Assembly: GCF_026262505.1 (NCBI RefSeq)
Contig: NC_067205.1
Location: 1,612,001 to 1,676,000, forward strand
Reading direction: 5' to 3'
Length of the DNA stretch: 64,000 nt
Source: Trichomonas vaginalis G3
Taxonomy: Eukaryota > Parabasalia > Trichomonadida > Trichomonadidae
The position numbers and the translations under genes are program-made. Positions 23,004 to 33,671 of the stretch are shown here, in pieces. The stretch's first letter is position 1. Each line of letters opens with the position of its first letter. The notes under the pieces are model-generated. The model saw only the letters and a list, made by a program, of their open reading frames with translations, did not search any database and had not been told where the DNA came from.

Positions 23004-23477
23004 TTAAATAGCTTCAGGGTCTATTTCTTCAACCATTTCACTTCCTTCGTCAATGTCAATAGAAGCTTCTTCAACCTTTGGTAAGAATTTCTGTATAACA
23101 TCTTTGTTCGTTATTGTCTTCAGAGATGAAGGATAATATTTCACATTTGTTTCACCCTTCTTATATTCTTTCTGTTCGGAAAGATTTAAAGCAATACTGA
23201 AGAAGTCAATGTTAGAGTTCTTTATAACAGTATAATGAGTATCTTTGACATTCACGAAGAAACTCTTTTGTTTCAAAACTACTGCTAACTCTTGTGAAGT
23301 ATAACGTTTGCGGTCAATGACGATAGCTAATGGTCTGACATACTGACCAAACTTAGATTCTTTCACAAACTTCTTGTTAAAGATAACATTAACATTTGAA
23401 GCATTATTGAACTCATTCTTGATGGCAGTAGCGAGAGCATTGTATGAAAAGAACTTGCAATCTTGCATGTGTTTCAT
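23004..23477 (-). CDS. Maverick C 157-residue conserved protein
   Basis: Looks whole. The product starts MKHMQDCKFFSYNALATAIK and ends with a strongly acidic tail (IDIDEGSEMVEEIDPEAI). The middle (YVRPLAIVIDRKRYTSQELA) looks like an alpha/beta fold. It is divergent from the polymerase gene with about 90 bp between. Homologue at 60154-60627. Acidic tails and pairing with a polymerase suggest a replication accessory protein such as a single-strand DNA-binding or terminal protein, but this is inference only and no motif is recognised. Confidence 0.65.
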   Translation of the reverse strand: MKHMQDCKFFSYNALATAIKNEFNNASNVNVIFNKKFVKESKFGQYVRPLAIVIDRKRYTSQELAVVLKQKSFFVNVKDTHYTVIKNSNIDFFSIALNLSEQKEYKKGETNVKYYPSSLKTITNKDVIQKFLPKVEEASIDIDEGSEMVEEIDPEAI

Positions 23478-23565
23478 TATAATAAAAAGTTCGAAATATT
23501 TTAAAACTAGCCTTAAAAATCTAAGCTAATTTTTTTCTAAGAAATTTTTTTATTTCCTACTAAAG

Positions 23566-26500
23566 ATGTATCGGAAGTTGTCTAAGTTAGAACACTCGAA
23601 ATAAAACAACTTCTTACAGAAGCTAACATAGAAGTAGCAAAACATTACGCAACAAACAAAAAAGCACTCGCTGACTTCATTAAAGACTACAATGGTGCAA
23701 TAAGTTATGATAGAATTCATGAGTTCATAAAGCCGCAACGCGGCGAGGACGAAGTCCATGCAAGAGCATTTCCTTTAAATGACGTTGCTATTGACTTATA
23801 TCATAGACGTTCAGTACTCATGAAGTAAGAAGAGAAATGTTTGACATAACAAATGCAAACGTTGGTGAAACAAGAAGAAGAGACGACACACTGAAACAAC
23901 AGAGAAGAGAGATGTTTAAAAGTGCTATAGAACAAGTTCGCAAAGCTAACGATGTCCTTCGTTCCATTGACGACAAACCAAAAGAAGGTGAGAGATGGTT
24001 AAAGAAAGATGAAGAGAATAGGAAGAGAATGTGAAGTCAGGCAATAGACTCATTGACTTTAACATCGAAGCTTTAGATGAACCAAACAGAGACTACTTAC
24101 ACAAACATTTCGGTAAGGTTTTCATGAGACTCTTAGAGAAGATTAAAATAAACTCCCAACAAAGATGGATGGTATGTTATAAACTTGGTGGAAAGTATGA
24201 ATGTTCTACGTTAAACCTCAATAATATTGGAACATTACTACATCAGCTCTTGAAGGAGAACTTTATATCAGAGATAGAAGCAAATGCTGCAGGTATTGTT
24301 GAAATGCACTATGACTTCTTCTTGACAAACATAAAGAATCTTACTGAAATAAAGATGTATGATTTAACAGAATATGAAGGCTTAACGATGTCAGATGTAA
24401 AGAAAGGCAAACCAAAAAAGAGACCATATAGAGATGAAAGCACACTGACAGAAAGACAGAAAAGATTATTGAACAGACTTAAACAAACAGGAGATAAACA
24501 AGATATAGATGACTTCTGGAATGAAATCCTTGGTGAAAAGAAGTTTTATAAGAAGAGAAGCGGTCAGTTCTGGAAGTATCTTTGCACATTACCTATAAAT
24601 CTTGAACGCTACCAAATCTTCAATGAATTGAACAAAAGAACTGCAGCACTTATGACAGAAGATAACTGCTTCGTTTATGCTTGCATTCAGGCTGGAGTAG
24701 ATGGAGAGACTATTGACCACATGAGAGAAGTCATTCGTGTTAGAGACTTTCCTCAAAGTAAAGTACAAGAAATTTCTGACGCAACAGGTATAGCATTTAA
24801 TGTTACCATTGGTTACTTCAATGACTCAAGACATAATGAAATAAAGAGATACATACCAAAAGAATGTGAAACTGTTAGAACTATTGACTTACTTCTTGTT
24901 GAAGACCACTACATGCTAAATGAAAGATTACCAATGGCAAACATATTTCGTTCGCAACTATATAGAAATTCTCAAAGCTTGTGGTGGAATGAACATTGAG
25001 AAACAAATGAAGATTTATACAAAGAGAGAAGATAAATATGTAGTTCGTTATGATAGAACAACACCGTTATGGGATGTTATGAAAACATTGTGGGAGTGCA
25101 AATATTTCGAACCTATTTCTTATGGAGAACTTTTCACATATACGACTGACTTATATAAACAGAACCTTGCACCATTTAAAGATTTGACATATGCTCCAAA
25201 GTATTGTGTACAACTGAAGAAGAAAGCCGAGTCAAAAGAAGTAAATAAAAATAAGTGCAAGTTCATTCCTGAGCACGTTTTCTTTGCTGACTTTGAGTGC
25301 AGTACCGATGGCTTTCATAAAGCTTTTAACATATGTTATGACAGTGAAGATGGTTCAGTGAGTGAAAGCATATGGGGTCAGAACTGTGCAACAGAATTTT
25401 TGGAACGACTTCCTGACAAGAGTTTAATATATTTCCATAACCTCAGTTATGATATAAACTTCATCTTAAGACACATGACAGAAGTGAAAGGAACTCCCAT
25501 CATTAAAGGTTCACGAACAATGCAAATAACTGGCTTATATAAAGGAAGGGCAATTATTATAAAAGACTCTTACAGTGTTATAAATAAGAAGCTTAAACTA
25601 TTTCCTGCTATGTTTAACTTACAAACAGGACCGAAAGAAGTATTTCCATACAACTACTACAGCAGTGTTTTTGTTAGCAAATGACAACAGAACTGGTGTC
25701 ATTTCTGAAGCGTGTAAGTTTATCCGGGATGCAGATACATTCATGAAAAACATAGATTCCATCAAAGGTTGCAGAATAGATGAGAACCACTTCGACTTAG
25801 AAAAGTATAGCACATTTTATTGCAAACAAGATGTAAGAATTTTAAGAGAAGGTTTTGTTAAATTCCGCAATGACATATTGAAAGAATTTGATTTAAACGT
25901 TTATGACTACGTTAGTATTTGTTCAATTGCTAACAAATTATTTGAGAACAGAATGTACTTCCCGAATGGAAATTTATATGACCTCTCAAATAAACCAAGA
26001 GAATTTATTTCACGCTGTATTCAAGGTGGAAGATGTATGCTGTCAGATAACATGAAACAAAAGAGCGAAAAGAAACTCATTGCTGATTTCGACGCTGTTT
26101 CATTATGTCCATCAGCTATAGCAAGACTTTATACTTTAGAAGGTATTCCAAAGGTTATGAAGAAAGAAATGTTAAGCACAGAGTATCTCATGAGACATTT
26201 ATTCGATGACGACCAAAAGGAACCCATTGGTGAAAAGTTTATGTCTGGCTTCTTTGTTCCCATTAAGATAACAGAGATTGGAATACATAGACACTTTCCT
26301 TTAATAGTTTGTGACCCTGAACTAAATCCAGAACTTAACGTTCCCAGAAGTTCAAACACTTGCTGTCTCATGTATGTTGACCATATAACATTACAAGACC
26401 TCATAAAATATCAAGGTGTCAAATGTGAAGTGTTGCAAGGATACTACTACGATGGAAACAGAGATATTAGAATAAGAGATGAAGTAAAGAAGTTGTTTGA

Positions 26501-27345
26501 GTTAAGGTTAAAGTATAAGAAAGAAGGAAATCCTTTGCAAGAAAATATAAAGCTCATTCTGAACAGTATTTATGGCAAAACTATTCTATCTCCTATTGAG
26601 TCAAAAATAACCATAGTAAATGACAAAGATGCTATAAGATATGCCATCAGAAACTACAACCATATAGTGAAGTTCGAAGGTTTGGATGGTTCAGATAAAA
26701 CTATTTTCAAGCTAACGAAAAGCATTTGCAGACACTTTAACTTCTGTCCACTTGGTGTTAACATTCTGTCAATGTCGAAGAGAATAATGTGTGAAGTATT
26801 CTGTACTGGAAGACATGGGTCTTCAAATATTTTACCAGGACTGCGATAGCATGCATATTTTCAATGAAGACATACCAAAGCTCGCAGCAGAGTTTAAGAA
26901 GAGATACGGTAGAGAACTTATTGGTAAAACATTAGGTCAGTTCCATTCTGACTTCGCAGAAATAACACCTGGAAAACAAAGTTTAGCATACAAGTCAATA
27001 TTTTGTGGAAAGAAGACTTACATAGACTTACTCACGAATGATTTAAATGAAGTTGCATTTCATGCACGTTGTAAAGGTGTAAAACAAGACGTTCTTGCTT
27101 TAACAGCTAATGAAATGTTTCCTGAAGCTATACAATGCTATTACAATGAAGATAAGAACATTCACATACCTGTTGGAACATATGACAAAGACTCTGAGTT
27201 CAGTTTAATGAAACTTTACAAAGCACTTTATGACGGTCAAGAGATTGGATTCGACTTGTGTAAGTCTTCTAGTCCTTGCTTTGCTGAAAAGTTTAACTTC
27301 TCAATAACGACTAAAACAAGCTTTATTCGTAAGTTAAAGTTCTGA
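23566..27345 (+). pseudogene. polB: Maverick C protein-primed family B DNA polymerase (fossil)
   Basis: A gene of about 1250 codons with the full set of family motifs: Exo I FFADFEC, Exo II NLSYDINFIL, Exo III YCKQDV, motif A with SL.PSAI, motif B LNSIYGKT and a motif C region. The N-terminal part has one copy of a 27-residue repeat (NANVGETRRR) that occurs three times in Maverick D. The N-terminal extension fits a protein-primed polymerase, the hallmark of Mavericks. This copy is broken about five times. It is divergent from the 157-residue gene and convergent with the 285-residue gene. Confidence 0.9.
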
Positions 27346-27454
27346 GGTCATTTATTTTTGTCAGCAATGAGGTCATGAATGAGGTCATTTATTTTTGTCA
27401 GCAATGAGGTCATGAATGAGGTCATTCGTGATAAAAATAAAACTAGCGTAGATT
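27346..27454. terminator. Spacer between convergent Maverick C genes, repeated TGAGGTCAT
   Basis: A 109-bp gap between two facing stop codons with AATGAGGTCAT words in tandem and TTTATTTTTGTCAGC repeated twice. Versions of different length occur at 2076-2159 and 56084-56164. It likely holds the 3' end signals of both genes (inference). Confidence 0.4.
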
Positions 27455-28312
27455 TTACAATACTGCGATGGTAGAGTTTAAGAGTTGTGCTTCAATGTAG
27501 AGACAATCTTTCCCATCTGGAGGTAGCAAAACAGGTGCTTTATGGTCATGAGTGGAGAACATGTCTATCCAAAACTCACGATTGTGACCTATGAGTTTGT
27601 AATACTTAGGATTTGGCAGTGGTGTAGTTCTTGTATGACCTATGAACTCATTTTCAACGCCTTTGGCTATATTAGAGAAAAGAATAGCTTGCTTTCTATC
27701 CCAAATGCCAGGTGTTACAATCTTTGAAAATTCATTTTTCCTCGGAAGCATTGCATCATAATTGAAAGCATTCTTGAAGTCTTCATTGGGTTCAGAGATT
27801 TGAAATCTTATACGTAATGGATTTTTTTTCTCTTTAGCGACTTCATTGAATGGTGAGAATACAATGAATTGACAGTCATGTGTTCCATCTTCATTTTCAT
27901 TAAATTCATAATGAAAGTCTATAAGTTGTGGCTGACTACCTTCTTCTTTCAGTTGTGCAAGAAACTCACGTAAAGGCTGTAAAGTTTGTACTTCAATGTT
28001 AAACTTTTTCTCGAACATTTCATTAAATGAAATCATACATTGTTGCAATGTTGTATCGTCTTTAAAGTATTTGTATATGTGAATGTTTTGGGCGCTTAAA
28101 GACTGTTCGTCATTTTCTATCTCGACTTGAAGTATAAAGTCAACCTTTCTGAAAGCACGTGTTATATACATAGATGTTATGCCAATGTACTTCTCTTCAT
28201 TTATGTTCACAATCCAGTCTGTTGGAAACTTAAACGTTACTCTGTTCCCCTTTATTTTGACGTCAGGGTTTTCACTACTGAACGCAACAGATAAAGGTAT
28301 TTGTCTATACAT
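27455..28312 (-). CDS. Maverick C 285-residue probable structural protein
   Basis: Looks whole. It begins MYRQIPLSVAFSSENPD, is rich in alternating hydrophobic/polar stretches typical of beta-sheet, and has no membrane segment. The gene stands next to the capsid cluster, as the single jelly-roll minor capsid protein (penton) does in other Mavericks, and the length fits. I cannot confirm the fold by eye. The central part (residues about 85-210) is much more diverged from the Maverick D version than either end, which points to recombination between copies. Confidence 0.6.
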   Translation of the reverse strand: MYRQIPLSVAFSSENPDVKIKGNRVTFKFPTDWIVNINEEKYIGITSMYITRAFRKVDFILQVEIENDEQSLSAQNIHIYKYFKDDTTLQQCMISFNEMFEKKFNIEVQTLQPLREFLAQLKEEGSQPQLIDFHYEFNENEDGTHDCQFIVFSPFNEVAKEKKNPLRIRFQISEPNEDFKNAFNYDAMLPRKNEFSKIVTPGIWDRKQAILFSNIAKGVENEFIGHTRTTPLPNPKYYKLIGHNREFWIDMFSTHDHKAPVLLPPDGKDCLYIEAQLLNSTIAVL

Positions 28313-28336
28313 TTAATTCGGATAAAAATAACCCAT

Positions 28337-28597
28337 TTACTCTTTCTTTGCTTCAGCTTCTTTAGCTTTTGCTTCAGCTTCTTCTCTAGCTTTCTTCGCC
28401 AGCAAACGTGGGTTCTTCTGTCTTCCAGCAGCTAATGCAGCAAGTTGTTTTTCACTAAGTTTTCTCTTTGGTCTCTCTGGCTTTTGTTCTTGTTTTTGTT
28501 CCTTCAGTTCGGATAAAATTTGCTCACGAATTTCTTTCTTCAATGCTTCAAAATCTATGACCCCTTGGGTCTTGTCCGTAGGGCTTGTCTGAGTCAT
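28337..28597 (-). CDS. Maverick C small charged protein
   Basis: Looks whole, 86 residues. A helical, charged protein: EALKKEIREQILSELKEQ, then KRKLSEKQLAALAAGRQK and an Ala/Lys/Glu repeat tail (KAREEAEAKAKEAEAKKE). The tail length differs from the Maverick D copy. The gene precedes the 285-residue gene by 24 bp on the same strand and would be read together with it. Function unknown; a scaffold or DNA-binding role is possible. Confidence 0.62.
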   Translation of the reverse strand: MTQTSPTDKTQGVIDFEALKKEIREQILSELKEQKQEQKPERPKRKLSEKQLAALAAGRQKNPRLLAKKAREEAEAKAKEAEAKKE

Positions 28598-28642
28598 TTG
28601 ACTGCAGATAAAAAACTAAATTAAAACTTTAACCGATGTAAA
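28598..28642. promoter_or_regulatory. Divergent promoter gap, 45 bp
   Basis: Only 45 bp separate the start codons of the charged protein (minus) and the basic protein (plus). The gap is A/T-rich (GATAAAAAACTAAATTAAAAC) and is conserved in A and C. It must contain start signals for both directions. Confidence 0.45.
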
Positions 28643-29077
28643 ATGAGCTTGTCAAAATCAGAGCGAGAGTCTATTATATTAAATGACGCAAGAGGAATAC
28701 AACATCCTTTCTATTACGTAAGTCAGAGTAAAGATGGTAAAATATACGTAAGAAAAAGAAAGGTTCCATTAGCGAATGCAGAAAGCAACAACATTAAGGT
28801 GTATGGCAAGGGTGAAGTCCACGAAGCCCATATAAAACCTTCTGTTCAAACTGAGCCACCAAAAGAACAAGAAGAAAAGAAGCCAGATGTACTTTCAATA
28901 ACGAACCAAGAGCTTATTGCAAAGTTCGTGAATTTCATTGAAAAGCATACCGAGTCAAAGAACCCTGACCCACCAGTGAAAGAAGTTGAGACAAAAGAGA
29001 ATGTACAGTTCATTGAAAATGTCAAAAAACAACTTCCACCACGAATACCAAGAAGAAGAGTGAGAATAATGAAGTAA
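28643..29077 (+). CDS. Maverick C basic protein upstream of capsid
   Basis: Looks whole, 144 residues. An N-terminal block (HPFYYVSQSKDGKIYVRKRK) resembles the DGRVQFRKIK block of the 78-80-residue protein downstream of the capsid gene, so both may share a small binding unit. The middle is Pro/Glu-rich and the end is basic (PRIPRRRVRIMK). Between residues 50 and 65 the copies A, C and D differ by a short GC-rich insert (GGCGAAGCCC type). Function unknown. Confidence 0.62.
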   Translation: MSLSKSERESIILNDARGIQHPFYYVSQSKDGKIYVRKRKVPLANAESNNIKVYGKGEVHEAHIKPSVQTEPPKEQEEKKPDVLSITNQELIAKFVNFIEKHTESKNPDPPVKEVETKENVQFIENVKKQLPPRIPRRRVRIMK

Positions 29078-29104
29078 ATAGATATTTTTATCTGAAGTAA
29101 ATAC

Positions 29105-30678
29105 ATGCAGAACGAACAGCTAAACGAATTTACTCCAGCAGAGCATATTCATCAGATTCGCTCATATTTCGATATCATAGACAATGCAGTTCAAATTGGT
29201 GACACTAATAGAAAATATTCTGACGCAAAGATTCCATCACAACCTGGAACTGCTAAAGATAACACATGGGTAACATTCAATCTCTCACCTCCTGGTGAAA
29301 ATATGTTGGACCTTTGCAATACATTCATTACGTATAAAATGAAAGGTCAATTTATTGTAGATAAAGAAATTGGTTCAGGTTCCAATAAAACAAACCCACC
29401 AGGATTTTGGATTGGTTTCGATGACGCTTTCTATGCAGTTGCTGGATATCAAATCCTTGCAAATGGTCGTATCGTATATTCTCAAGACAACGCAAGAGAA
29501 GAAGCATATATAACTTCAAACTCACAAACTACCGAACAAATAAAGAAAGTAGATGTTTTCTCAAAGACTCGACATGAAGATGTATGGAGTCATTCGGGAA
29601 CATGCAGAACAGGACAAATTGTTAGTGGTCCAATTACAGCAGGAAAATCATTTGATTTTAAGCTTCGTTTAAGAATTCCTGTTAGAAGATTCCTTCCATT
29701 AGAAGCTATTCGATTTATTCCAGCTTTTGCAGGAAACATTCAGCTTAAAGTAAAGTTCAGTAGCGACGCCTTACAATGCACATCTATATCTGTAAATGAT
29801 ATCATTGCTTTCAATCCAACTCTTAAAGTTGCATTTGCTTCAGATTCAAATCCACCGACAAATAAATTTGTTCCATGGAATGAACCATTCACTATGATAA
29901 CGAAGGCAGTAGAAGCTAGTGGAACAGTTACTATTACAACTGTAACCCAGCAACTATTTCGAACAAAGATGGATTTTAATGAATGTTTCATTCATCCAAA
30001 GTCATTCTCTTTAGACCCTAACATTTATACAGAACTTGTAGAACATTATACAAACGAGGCTTTATGTTTTCCTGTTAAAGTTATGGATTGGATTCCTATG
30101 GACGGTTCATTCTCAAAGAATACAGATAGTTCAAGTGCAACATTTACAGCAGCTTATACGCCTATTAATGTTAAAAGTATTTGGGCACTATTTAGAAAGA
30201 AAGACAACTATTATGTTAATTTTGAGAACCCTAAGTTTAAATATCTTCAGCTTTCCATGGGAGCTTATGGAAATATGCCTGCAGAACCTGAAAAATCATA
30301 TGGACCTGTATTTTATGAAATGGTTGCGAACGCCTGCAATACAAACAATGATATGATAGGATTTAATGAAGATGTTATGAGGTCATTGGTGGATGATGGT
30401 AGTGTGGAACATAAATGGGATAGCTATGACAACACACATTTCTTATGTGGTTTTCCAACAGAAGTGGACTTTTGCTTCCAGCAAGGTCAAACGTCTACTG
30501 CTCCAATAAATACAAATTGTCTGTTAAAGGACCTATTGAACTAGCAACTGAAAATGTACCAAAGCCACTTATTGGATTTATGAGGGATTGTTGCTTTGCC
30601 ATTCAGGTGCGTGCTAATGGCATCCCCATAATAAGATTAGATGACTATAACTTAGCTACGGACGACAGTGAGGAATAA
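29105..30678 (+). pseudogene. Maverick C major capsid protein gene (fossil)
   Basis: About 524 codons, nearly open throughout with about one break. Visible blocks: N-terminal FTPAEHIHQIRSYFDIIDNA, FWIGFDDAFYAVAGYQ, a central FDFKLRLRIPVRRFLP-type strand region, KSFSLDPNIYTELVEHYTNE, and a C-terminal acidic ATDDSEE. The size, beta-rich layout and place in the element fit the double jelly-roll capsid protein expected in Mavericks. The gene follows the word ATATTTTTATCTGAAGTAAATAC, close to the start codon. Confidence 0.78.
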
Positions 30679-30708
30679 AGGATGAACGTTTATTTTTAAA
30701 GCTTATAA

Positions 30709-31167
30709 ATGAGTTCTTCATCAAGCTCTCGTGAACCTTCACCATCTATGAAACAAACTTTACCAAACGATTATGGAGCACCTATTGAATATTTCTTACG
30801 AGCTGCACAATGGCAAAGAGCAGTCTCACCAAGGTTAGGTGTTCCACCAGCTCCTGTCAAAAATAGCATTTGGTCAAGTCCTTATATAAGATATGGTCTC
30901 CCACTAGGTTTGCTAGCTACAGCAGGAGCAGTTATGATGTTGAAAAGAAATAAAGCAAATGTTGTAAATAATACTGAAGTAGCTGAAGTTAAACAAACTC
31001 CAACACCTTCGCCAAAACCAACGCCTTCACAAGCAAAACCTTCAATGACTCCTGAACCTATGGAAGTACAAACTCCTGTTCAAAAGTCAACTCCTAAACC
31101 GACTCCGACATTTAAACCAGAACCTACTCCTCAAATAAATCGTAAAACTCCTGCGTTTCCTTACTGA
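30709..31167 (+). CDS. Maverick C proline-rich single-span protein
   Basis: Looks whole, 152 residues. A serine-rich start (MSSSSSSREPSPSMKQ), one transmembrane segment near residues 62-82 (LPLGLLATAGAVMML), then a basic stretch and a Pro/Thr/Lys tail with PTPSPKPTPS-type repeats. Small single-span proteins of this kind occur as membrane or minor virion proteins in related viruses, but no family is recognised. The gene follows the capsid gene by 30 bp. Confidence 0.65.
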   Translation: MSSSSSSREPSPSMKQTLPNDYGAPIEYFLRAAQWQRAVSPRLGVPPAPVKNSIWSSPYIRYGLPLGLLATAGAVMMLKRNKANVVNNTEVAEVKQTPTPSPKPTPSQAKPSMTPEPMEVQTPVQKSTPKPTPTFKPEPTPQINRKTPAFPY

Positions 31168-31215
31168 AAAAATAACGTTATTTTTATTTTATTTGAACAT
31201 TTTATTTAGAGTAAA

Positions 31216-31458
31216 ATGACGACTAAAGTCACTGAAGCAATGAAACAAAAGTTCTTGGTAGAATACATTAAATCAGGAGCGGTTCCAGAAGGTTTTTACG
31301 TTCATACTATGAAGGATGGTAGAGTTCAGTTTAGAAAGATAAAGCAACCATTAGATAAAGAAGGAATTTTGAGAAAGATTAAACTTCATGAGGACAACAT
31401 TGCTGAACTTAGGAAGAAGTTAGAAGAGTTGGATAAAGCAGACGACAGTGAGGAATAA
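31216..31458 (+). CDS. Maverick C 80-residue conserved small protein
   Basis: Looks whole. Same as 5894-6130 except for the tail: here it ends DKADDSEE, and this end (GCAGACGACAGTGAGGAATAA) is the same as the end of the capsid gene, so a short piece of capsid 3' sequence may have been copied here. A YVHTMKDGRVQFRKIKQP block is followed by a charged helix. Confidence 0.65.
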   Translation: MTTKVTEAMKQKFLVEYIKSGAVPEGFYVHTMKDGRVQFRKIKQPLDKEGILRKIKLHEDNIAELRKKLEELDKADDSEE

Positions 31459-31505
31459 AATATTTCATTAGTTTTATTTTTACTGAAAATTTTTATTTGG
31501 ATGTA

Positions 31506-31790
31506 ATGACAGAACAAAAGCAACTCATTCGAATTCCACAGTATAACAAACATACATTTAAACATTTATTCGTCCTTCCTGAGCATAACATGTTCTTTCA
31601 AATACATCCGAGACCAGTTGACTTTTCATTGACTGTGTATAAAGATAGAAATAGTTATATCATTAAACCATACGATGACGAAGGTAAGTTATGTAAATTG
31701 TACGTTAAGAAGTTAGAGAAAGTTTATGGCTTCAAGTATGACTACAATAGGGTTAACACTGATGATGAAGATATTGAGGAAAATTTATGA
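31506..31790 (+). CDS. Maverick C right-end 94-residue protein
   Basis: Looks whole and is the same protein as at 20923-21207. The ATG at 31506 is chosen because an ATG five bases earlier is followed at once by a stop. The gene lies 47 bp after the 80-residue gene, where copies A and D have the palindromic module; in C that module is absent, so the module is not needed for the gene's position. Confidence 0.65.
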   Translation: MTEQKQLIRIPQYNKHTFKHLFVLPEHNMFFQIHPRPVDFSLTVYKDRNSYIIKPYDDEGKLCKLYVKKLEKVYGFKYDYNRVNTDDEDIEENL

Positions 31791-32008
31791 GAACATTAGT
31801 GAAGTCGTTAGTGAGAACGATAGTGAGAACGTTTATTTTTTACATTAGTGAGGTGAAGTGGTTGGTGGCTTTGTAAATATTTAAGGTTAAGTTAGTGTTG
31901 TCGTTTGTGTTGTAAAATATACGTTAGTGGTTTCGTAAAGTGTCAGATTGACATAAGATGAGTAAGGTGGAACGCAGTGCCACCGTACTGAAGATAACCA
32001 TACTAACT
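31791..32008 (+). repeat. Maverick C right terminal region
   Basis: Shared with the other Maverick ends but about 15 percent different in its last 80 bp (AGATTGACATAAGATGAG), so C belongs to a slightly different end subtype from A and B. It ends CATACTAACT. The next base continues the Y3 integrase frame. Confidence 0.82.
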
Positions 32009-32884
32009 GATACATTTGATTTGGCGTGTAATTTGTTCCAGTTAATGGATTAATTGGGAGATCTTCATGCGGTGTGTTATTATTGTACTCCCAAATAAAG
32101 GCAGGAATAGCCTGAATGCTTTGGCAGCGCTCCAATGTCGGCCAGAATCTCTCAATCTTCCCATTTTGGTAGGGAGAATGAGAGTCTGTATGCCGCCATT
32201 GGACGCCCCAAAGATCAAGTAGATCTTGAAAGGCGCCCCTATTTTCTGAACCGTTGTCGGTCCAGAAACAATAAGGGGCGCCAAATTCAATGAAGGCGGA
32301 AGCCGCAACGTTCGCTGTCGTCGCTGCCAGCATATCTGGTATTTGTATACGCGCTAGGACTTTGCGGCTAAAATCGTCGATTATGCCATAAATATACTGG
32401 CCACGAACACCCCTAAAATAATGAACATCTGCGTGCCAGATAAGATTGGGGAAAGCGCCCAATATCTTACTGCTGTTTCTGGCCCGGTATGCTCTAATTG
32501 CGTCTTGGTGAAATGATTTTCTTTGAAGTATCTGCGTACTTCTCTATAAGATACATCAATTTGTTGTAATTTCAAACGTTTCCATTGTTTTGTTTGACCA
32601 CAGGGAAAGGCCCAGTGGTCATGTATCACAGCAAGAGCTTTGATTTGGTCGTAGGGATTGACCCTACGACCTTTCTTGTCTTTAGGCAATGGGATATTCT
32701 GTAAGCTAAATTGATTTTGTAAAAAAGATTTTGAAACATCTAAATATTTGAAATCATTTGATTGAAGGGTTGGGGCGATGGGAACATGAGTGCAAGCTTC
32801 TTCCCATGTCATTTTACCTTCTTCAATCTGATTGGAAATACCAATTAGGTAAATTCGATCGACATACCCTTTGTAAGGATTCAT
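32009..32884 (-). pseudogene. rve-fold integrase of Y3, truncated
   Basis: The start is the cat at 32884 (MNPYKGYVDR). The catalytic Asp, Asp and Glu motifs (WHADVHYF, WTDNGSEN, NGKIERFW) are all present. The frame is disrupted by a small change near 32450, before the first aspartate, and the end is replaced by Maverick C after NQMYQL. It is the best preserved copy of the core apart from Y1. Confidence 0.82.
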
Positions 32885-33019
32885 TCTAATGAAGTACGTT
32901 AACAATCAAAATATTCTATAAGTGTCTAGTATGGAATTCAAAAGAATAAAGAAAATGGTAACGTAAATAAACGTATTATGAAATAATTTATAATTAAAAT
33001 GAAAAAAAGAAAAAATAAT

Positions 33020-33671
33020 TGTAATAAACAGAAATTCATCAAAAGTGACAGCTCTCAATTTTTTGACATTTGTAAATTCTAAATTGAATGAGAAAAATGA
33101 AATAATACTAAGCATAATACAATATTCTAGATTTAATTATAATTAGGAAAAAGTTAGTTTTGAGAGTACTTTTCATAGGCATATAGAATGAAATCTTCTG
33201 AAAAATAATATCACATAAACTCATATTATTTTCTAATATATAACTATTTGATATAAAAATCAAATTCAATGATCTGAAAAGCGAAGGATAAACCTCAAAA
33301 TTTACGAATATAATGAGTGGGAATAGGCGTAAAGCAAAAATTGATATTTCATATGGTTTTATGATAGATAAGCATTATATTCCCACTCATTATATTCGTA
33401 AATTTTGAGGTTTATCCTTCGCTTTTCAGATCATTGAATTTGATTTTTATATAAAATAGTTATATTTAGAAATAATATGAGTTTATGTGATATTATTTTT
33501 CAGAAGATTTTGTGTTCTTCTTCAAAATTTTGCTTTTTTATTAAAAAGAATCTTTACAAAATATACATTTACTTTAATTAATATTTAAAAACGTGCTCTA
33601 TCAAAAGTTCCAAAAATTCAATATTTTAGCTTTTCTGAGGTGTCACTTTTGATGAATTTCTGTTTACAACA
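33020..33671. mobile_element. Foldback element FB2, 652 bp, TSD TAAT
   Basis: Second copy of FB1, inserted in the Y3 flank. Ends TGTAATAAACAG and CTGTTTACAACA; direct 4-bp repeats TAAT at 33016-33019 and 33672-33675. The empty site AAAAAATAATAAGTAAAG is seen at about 17876 (Y2) and, with small changes, 7125 (Y0), which proves the insertion and the 4-bp duplication. Part of the left arm (about 33060-33185) has been replaced by unrelated sequence. Non-coding. Confidence 0.88.

Larger units (their letters stand above)
21437..32008 (+). mobile_element. Maverick (Polinton) copy C, most complete
   Basis: 10.6 kb with T5orf172-type gene, KilA-N gene, 157-residue gene (minus), polymerase, 285-residue protein (minus), charged protein (minus), basic protein, capsid, proline-rich protein and two small genes, then the right terminus CCATACTAACT. 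The left end is cut by Maverick B. No integrase, ATPase or protease gene is visible, so those lie on the missing side. It carries about eight breaks in all, and some genes look whole. Very similar to A, hence young. The right end lies in the integrase of Y3; candidate target bases GATACA. Confidence 0.9.
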
